From the NCBI GenBank assembly GCA_903837595.1, contig CAILVI010000346.1, positions 1-58,882 on the forward strand: DNA of 58,882 bases, given 5' to 3'. A program made the translations under genes and the position numbers. Of this stretch, positions 54,213 to 58,882 are shown in pieces (the stretch's first letter is position 1; every line of letters begins with the position of its first letter). Source of the stretch: an uncultured Thiodictyon sp. Lineage in GTDB: Bacteria; Pseudomonadota; Gammaproteobacteria; Chromatiales; Chromatiaceae. The notes beneath the pieces were generated by a model. That model ran no database searches, was not told the DNA's origin, and was given only the letters and a program-made list of their open reading frames with translations.

Positions 54213-57200
54213 ATGTCCAAGGTCTTTCTCTCGCACAGTTCGCACGACGACGCGACCGTGCGCGCACTCCAGCAGGCACTGGCCGATTTGGGCGAGGCGC
54301 TGTGGATCGACTCGCGCGAGCTGCGCGGCGGCGACCCGCTGGGGTCGGCGATCCGCGCGGCCATCGAATCGGCCGCCGGGTTCGCGGTACTGGTGAGCCC
54401 CCACGCCCTGCAATCCAAAAGGGTGCTGGCCGAGCTGCGCCATGCCATCCAAGTGCAACGCAGCCGCCAGGGCGCGGCAACCCGCTACCCCGTGGTCTCA
54501 CTCGCCCTCGACGGCACCCCGCTCGGCGAGTGGGAGGCCGAGTTCGGCGACGAGCCCATCTATGTCGGCATCGACAACCGCCCCAACGGCATCGAATCGG
54601 CCCTGAACGCCATGCTGGTCGCGCTGCACTGGCGCGCACCGACCGACCGTCTCCCCATGCCCCGACCCCAGACCGGCCCGCTCGAGGAGCTGGTCCTGGA
54701 ACTGACCGGGCTCGGCGTGCAGGAGGTCCAGCCGGGCGTCCCCCGCCCCAGCGCGACCGCCCGGCTGATCTACCGCCCAGCCGACCCGACGCGCCCGCCG
54801 ATCCCCAGCGCCGACACCTGGCCACTCATCGCCCCCCTGGGCCCTATCGAGACCGAAGATCTGCGCTGGTATCTGGAGAAATACGCCGTCTGGCCCAGCA
54901 CCTATTTCGCCGACCGGGCGCGGCGGGTCGAGGCGGGCCTGATCGACTGGGGCCGGGATCTGCATCGTGCCGCCCTGCCCCCCGAGCACGCTACCGATGT
55001 CCTGAAGGCCTGGTCCGCCACCGCCCCCCATGCCGGCCGACGCTTCTCGGTGCATTTGGAGGAGCGCGGGCGTCCCGCCCGCGAGGACACCGGGGCGGGA
55101 CGCCCCGGCTCCGAATCCGCCAGCGCCCTGCTGGCGCTCCCCTGGGAACTGCTGCACGACGGCACCGGCTTCCTGTTCCAGGGCACCCGCCCCACCCGGG
55201 TACGCCGCCGCCTGCCAAACCCGCAAGACAAAGACCCGCAGGACACCGACCCGGCACGGGGCCAGCCGCTCGCCGCCGCCCCCATCCGCCTCTTGCTGGT
55301 CGTCGCCCGCCCGCAGGACGAGGCCTGCGGCTATATCGACCACCGCGCCAGCGCCCTGCCACTGGTCGAGACGATGGAAGCCTTGGGTGGCCTGGTCGAC
55401 CTGCGCCTCTTGGAGCCGCCCACCCTGCCGGCCCTGAGCGCGGAGCTCAAACGCGCCTACGATGCCGGCACCCCCTATCATTGCGTCCATTTCGACGGCC
55501 ACGGCCTCTACGACCGCCAAGTGGGTCTGGGCGCGCTCTGCTTCGAGGACCCGCGCGACCGCGACCGCCCGGACGGGCGCCGCCATCTGCTGGTGCATAC
55601 CGACACCTTGGGCCCGCTGCTGCGCGACCACCGCATCCCGCTGGTCTTTCTGGATGCCTGCCAGAGCGCGCAGGCCCAGGACGCCTCCGAGTCGGTCGCC
55701 TCGGGCCTCCTCAAGGTCGGGGTCGGCTCGGTGGTCGCCATGAACCACTCGGTGCTGGTCGAGACCGCCAGGCGCTTCGTGCTGAGGTTCTACCAGGGGC
55801 TGGCCGAAGGCAAGCGGGTCGGTGATGCCATGCTGGACGGCCAACGCGGGCTCAAGGACGACGACTTCCGCGGCCAGGTCTTCGGCACCGGCGAGCTGCG
55901 CCTCGCCGACTGGTTCGTCCCGGTCCTCTACCAGGGCCAGGCCGACCCGCCGCTCTTCGCCCCCGCGGCCCTGGCGCGACTCGTCCCCCAGGTGCGCGAG
56001 GACCTGCGGACCATCCTGAAAGCCCGACTCGGGGCGCTGCCCGACCCGCCCGAGACCGGCTTCGTCGGGCGCAGCCGGGATCTCTTGGCCCTGGAGCGGA
56101 TGCTCCGCCCGCGTGCCGCCGGCGCCCCCAAACCCGAGCGCTGGGCCCTGATCCGCGGCCAGGGCGGGGAGGGCAAGACCGCGCTGGCCTGCGAGCTGGC
56201 GCGCTGGCTGGTGCGCTCCGGCCAGGTCCGCCGCGCCGCCTTCGTCTCAGTCGAGAACCATACGCATGCCGCCGCCGTGCTCGACGCCCTCGGCCACCAA
56301 CTGGTCGGCAAGTCCTATTCGGTCGCCGCCCTGGGAGCGCCGCACCCCAGTGCGGCGACCGCCGGCGACCCGTTACAAGACCTCGAACAAGCCATCCTCC
56401 CCATCGAACGCGCGCTGGCCGAGCACCCGACCCTGCTGGTGATCGACAACCTGGAAAGCATCCTACCCCCGCCCTATCTCGCGCAGGAGTCCCCGCAGGC
56501 CCTGCGCGAGGACGCCCGGGACGCCCTCACCGCCATCCTCGCCCTCTGCGACCGCCTGCTCGGCAACGGCCAAACCCGGCTCCTATTCACCAGCCGCGAG
56601 ACCCTGCCCGCGCCCTTCGCGGCCGAGCGGCGCTGCCGGGAGCTGGAGCGGCTCGCACCGGAGGACGCGGTGCGCCTCATCGAGCGGGCACTGGAGGGCA
56701 GCCGCGACCACGGCCCGGGCGCCGCGGACGACGCGGACGACGCGACCCGCGAGTCGATCGACGCCCTGGTCGAGGCGGTCCACGGACATGCCCGCACCCT
56801 CGCCCTGCTGGCACCGTCGCTGCGCGCCCTCGGGGTCGAGCGCACCCGCGCGCGCCTCGCCGACCTGATGGCCGAGATGGACCGCCGCTATCCCCTCAGT
56901 CTTGGGCCCGGCAGCCGCGAGCGCTCGGTCTTCGCGAGCGTCGAACTGTCGCTGGAGCGCCTCGCCCCGGCCAATCGGGAGCGGGCGGCGGTGCTCGGGG
57001 TCTTTCATGGCGGGGTCGATCTGGACATGCTGCGGCACCTGACCGGCTGGGAGCAGGCCGACTGCGCCGCGCTCGCCGAGGACCTGATCCGCACCGGGCT
57101 CGCCACCGCCGACCCCTACAACCACCTGACCCTGAACCCGGCGCTCTGCCCTAGTCTCCGCGGACGCCTGGGGCCGGCCGAGCTTGATACCCTCACCGAG

Positions 57201-58745
57201 CGCTGGGTGGAGTCGATGGGGCAGTATGTCGCGTTTCTGGTCCAGCAGTACGACCGGCAGACCGAGATCACCGCGACCCTGACGGGGCTGGAGATCCCCA
57301 ACCTGCTCGCGCTGCTCGATCGGGTGCAGGGCGCCGAGGAGGCGGAGGCGACTATCGGGCTCTCCACGTCACTGTATCAACTGCTGCAACGGCTCGGCCG
57401 GCCGCGGCTACTCGCGCGAATCGGGCAGGCGCGCGATGCCGCGGCGCAGGCGCTGGCACGCGCGCCGGGCGACGCCTGGACCCATGCCCGGTTCGAGGCC
57501 GAGCGGACTCGTATCGAGCAGCAATGGGCCGGCGGACGGCTGCGCGAGGCCCTCGCCGGGGCCGAGGCCCTGCTGCGGCGCGCCCGGACGGCGGGCGAGT
57601 CGGCCTATCCGGGTGCCGATTACCACTTGGGCGTCGCCTGCTTCCTGCTGGCCCGGATACACAAGACCGCCGGCGGGTCCGAGCGGGCGCTGCCGCTGCT
57701 GGACGAGGCGCGGCAGTGGTTCGAGACCATCGTGCGGGACAGGTCGGACCGCGGGGCCGAGGGGATGGCGTCCACCTGCATCACCGAACGGGGCAGCTGC
57801 CTTTTGTACCTGGGCCGGCTCGACGAGTCGGCGGCGGCCTTTGATGCGGCCATCGCGCTCGACGAGCGAAGCGGTGCCGAGCGCGATGTCGCGGTCGGCA
57901 AGGGCCAGCTCGGCACGGTCCGGTTGCAGCAGCGCCGTTACCCAGAGGCTCTGGCAGCCTACGCCGAGGCTCGCGAGCGCTTCACCCGGTTGGACGAGCC
58001 GGGCAGCGTGGCAGTGATCTGGCATCAGACCGGCATGGCCTATCAGGAGTCGGGCAACCCAGAGCCGGCCGAGGATGCCTACCGGCGATCGCTGACGATC
58101 AAGGTACGACTCGGCGATACCGCCGGGCAGGCGAGTACGCTCGGACAACTGGGCAATCTGTACAACGATGTCCTGAACCGCCCCGAGGACGCGGCGGCCT
58201 TCTACCGGCAGTCCGCGGACCTGCGTGTCCGGATCGGCGATACGGCGAAGGAGGGCCTCGTCAGGAGCAATCTCGCCAACACCCTGCGCCGGCTGCGGCG
58301 CCTCGACGAGGCGCGCCGGGAGATCCAGCGGGCGATCGAGTGCTATGCCCAATTCGGCCATGCCGTCGAGCCCTGGACGGCCTGGGCCATCCTCGCCGCC
58401 ATCGAGACCGACGCCGGCAACCCCGATCCCGCCGCCGCGGCCAGATCCAAGGCAGTCGGCGCCTATCTCGACTACCGCCGCGCCGGCGGCGAGAACCACT
58501 TGCCCCAAGGCCGCATCGCGCTCGCCGTCACCGAGCAACTGCGCTCCGACGACCCGGCCCAGGCCCGCGCACTGCTCGCCGAGCTGGCCCGGGACCCGAA
58601 CCTGCCGGAGTGGCTGCGCCCCTTCCTCCAGCCGCTCGACGGCCTCTGCACCGGCCGCCGCGACCCCGGGCTCGCCCAGACCCCGGGGCTCGACTACACC
58701 ATGTCCGCCGAGCTCCTGCTCCTGATCGAGACCCTGCCACCGTAG
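54213..58745 (+). CDS. TIR-CHAT-NB-ARC/STAND-TPR multidomain protein
   Basis: The 1,510-residue protein starts MSKVFLSHSSHDD, a TIR domain (1-~140) whose conserved Glu (E74, in VLAELRHAI) matches the NADase catalytic residue. Residues ~210-575 form a CHAT caspase-like protease with FDGHG (H430) and DACQSA (C483). Next is a STAND/NB-ARC ATPase with Walker A GQGGEGKT (649-656), a Walker B-like LLVIDNLES and LLFTSRE. From ~1,120 to ~1,430 are TPR-like helical repeats (for example AVIWHQTGMAYQESGNPEPA). In prokaryotic STAND proteins the repeats sense an invader and the ATPase oligomerises to activate the effector. Here two effectors precede one ATPase. The ATG at 54213 is used because upstream codons are not TIR-like. 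Confidence 0.9.
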   Translation: MSKVFLSHSSHDDATVRALQQALADLGEALWIDSRELRGGDPLGSAIRAAIESAAGFAVLVSPHALQSKRVLAELRHAIQVQRSRQGAATRYPVVSLALDGTPLGEWEAEFGDEPIYVGIDNRPNGIESALNAMLVALHWRAPTDRLPMPRPQTGPLEELVLELTGLGVQEVQPGVPRPSATARLIYRPADPTRPPIPSADTWPLIAPLGPIETEDLRWYLEKYAVWPSTYFADRARRVEAGLIDWGRDLHRAALPPEHATDVLKAWSATAPHAGRRFSVHLEERGRPAREDTGAGRPGSESASALLALPWELLHDGTGFLFQGTRPTRVRRRLPNPQDKDPQDTDPARGQPLAAAPIRLLLVVARPQDEACGYIDHRASALPLVETMEALGGLVDLRLLEPPTLPALSAELKRAYDAGTPYHCVHFDGHGLYDRQVGLGALCFEDPRDRDRPDGRRHLLVHTDTLGPLLRDHRIPLVFLDACQSAQAQDASESVASGLLKVGVGSVVAMNHSVLVETARRFVLRFYQGLAEGKRVGDAMLDGQRGLKDDDFRGQVFGTGELRLADWFVPVLYQGQADPPLFAPAALARLVPQVREDLRTILKARLGALPDPPETGFVGRSRDLLALERMLRPRAAGAPKPERWALIRGQGGEGKTALACELARWLVRSGQVRRAAFVSVENHTHAAAVLDALGHQLVGKSYSVAALGAPHPSAATAGDPLQDLEQAILPIERALAEHPTLLVIDNLESILPPPYLAQESPQALREDARDALTAILALCDRLLGNGQTRLLFTSRETLPAPFAAERRCRELERLAPEDAVRLIERALEGSRDHGPGAADDADDATRESIDALVEAVHGHARTLALLAPSLRALGVERTRARLADLMAEMDRRYPLSLGPGSRERSVFASVELSLERLAPANRERAAVLGVFHGGVDLDMLRHLTGWEQADCAALAEDLIRTGLATADPYNHLTLNPALCPSLRGRLGPAELDTLTERWVESMGQYVAFLVQQYDRQTEITATLTGLEIPNLLALLDRVQGAEEAEATIGLSTSLYQLLQRLGRPRLLARIGQARDAAAQALARAPGDAWTHARFEAERTRIEQQWAGGRLREALAGAEALLRRARTAGESAYPGADYHLGVACFLLARIHKTAGGSERALPLLDEARQWFETIVRDRSDRGAEGMASTCITERGSCLLYLGRLDESAAAFDAAIALDERSGAERDVAVGKGQLGTVRLQQRRYPEALAAYAEARERFTRLDEPGSVAVIWHQTGMAYQESGNPEPAEDAYRRSLTIKVRLGDTAGQASTLGQLGNLYNDVLNRPEDAAAFYRQSADLRVRIGDTAKEGLVRSNLANTLRRLRRLDEARREIQRAIECYAQFGHAVEPWTAWAILAAIETDAGNPDPAAAARSKAVGAYLDYRRAGGENHLPQGRIALAVTEQLRSDDPAQARALLAELARDPNLPEWLRPFLQPLDGLCTGRRDPGLAQTPGLDYTMSAELLLLIETLPP

Positions 58746-58789
58746 GTTGGGGTTAGGAACGGACACTGGTGGCGAATTCTCCGGCCCCC

Positions 58790-58882
58790 TCAGGCAGCCT
58801 GCTGCAACCTGGCAAAGCGCGAGCGTCTGGTCGGCGCCACGGGCGTTCCGTCCAGCCATTCGCAGACCCGTACCAGATCGAG
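58790..58882 (-). CDS. C-terminal end of a gene entering from the right edge
   Basis: Reading from the right edge on the minus strand, an open frame gives LDLVRVCEWLDGTPVAP, then a basic stretch TRRSRFARLQQAA and a stop at 58790. Only ~30 residues are visible, so no family can be named. The gene is convergent with the TIR-CHAT gene. Confidence 0.4.
   Translation of the reverse strand, partial: LDLVRVCEWLDGTPVAPTRRSRFARLQQAA

Noticed and set aside
54302-55844. Long alternative frames on both strands in the TIR-CHAT gene
   Set aside because: Arg/Pro-rich or Gly/Ala/Gln-rich shadow translations of the coding frame, which itself has TIR and CHAT motifs.
1-58882. tRNA, rRNA, CRISPR, integrase or insertion sequence
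   Set aside because: None recognised on either strand by reading; a covariance-model and transposase profile search would settle it.

Overview
The window is about 59 kb of high-GC DNA that reads as the chromosome of a gammaproteobacterium. Three things point there: housekeeping genes in familiar gammaproteobacterial form (mpl and ubiX close together, oligoribonuclease divergent from rsgA, fabI), a DUF4351/Rpn-type protein, and dispersed REP-like hairpins. The style fits a purple sulfur bacterium of the Chromatiaceae, but that placement is an inference from gene content. I saw no tRNA, rRNA, CRISPR array, integrase or intact insertion sequence.

Left part (1-11.3 kb). A truncated, catalytically degenerate GGDEF-EAL protein enters from the left edge. 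Next comes a tight minus-strand operon, 11.3 to 1.1 kb, encoding a small unknown protein, a DrmA-like helicase, a DrmB-like DUF1998 protein, a UvrD-type SF1 helicase, a 540-residue protein I do not recognise, and a NERD-nuclease/SF1-helicase fusion. A small ORF may follow. DrmA plus DrmB is the core of DISARM phage defence, but no methyltransferase or phospholipase-D (DrmC) gene is present. This is the strongest candidate for an undescribed system.

11.4-16.4 kb is a divergent signalling operon: a CYTH-like protein, a PhnD-type periplasmic binding protein, a sensor histidine kinase, a lone receiver and a receiver-HD-GYP c-di-GMP phosphodiesterase. 16.5-29.3 kb is mixed metabolism: sulfotransferase, metallo-beta-lactamase-fold hydrolase, ubiX, an ATPase broken into two ORFs, mpl, two periplasmic amidohydrolases around an alpha/beta-hydrolase remnant, a DUF389 membrane protein, orn and rsgA.

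29.3-33.5 kb holds a membrane-bound class III cyclase homologue that lacks both metal-binding aspartates, then an MscS channel with a degenerate cyclic-nucleotide-binding domain, then an EVE-domain protein. 33.5-44.7 kb carries a PLP-dependent decarboxylase, a large inverted repeat, fabI, a YoeB toxin remnant, a transglutaminase-like exported protein, a PilZ protein, small membrane proteins, a class C beta-lactamase-family serine hydrolase bracketed by direct repeats, and a cyclase-family (kynurenine formamidase-like) hydrolase.

Right part (44.7-58.9 kb) is again defence-like: a DUF4351/Rpn protein, an overlapping pair of AAA ATPase and TOPRIM/DUF4276-like protein, a 1,902-residue polytopic membrane protein with a REP element embedded in frame, and, divergent from it, a 1,510-residue protein that joins TIR, CHAT, NB-ARC/STAND-type ATPase and TPR regions in one chain. 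The window therefore has defence-type modules near both ends and core genes between them.
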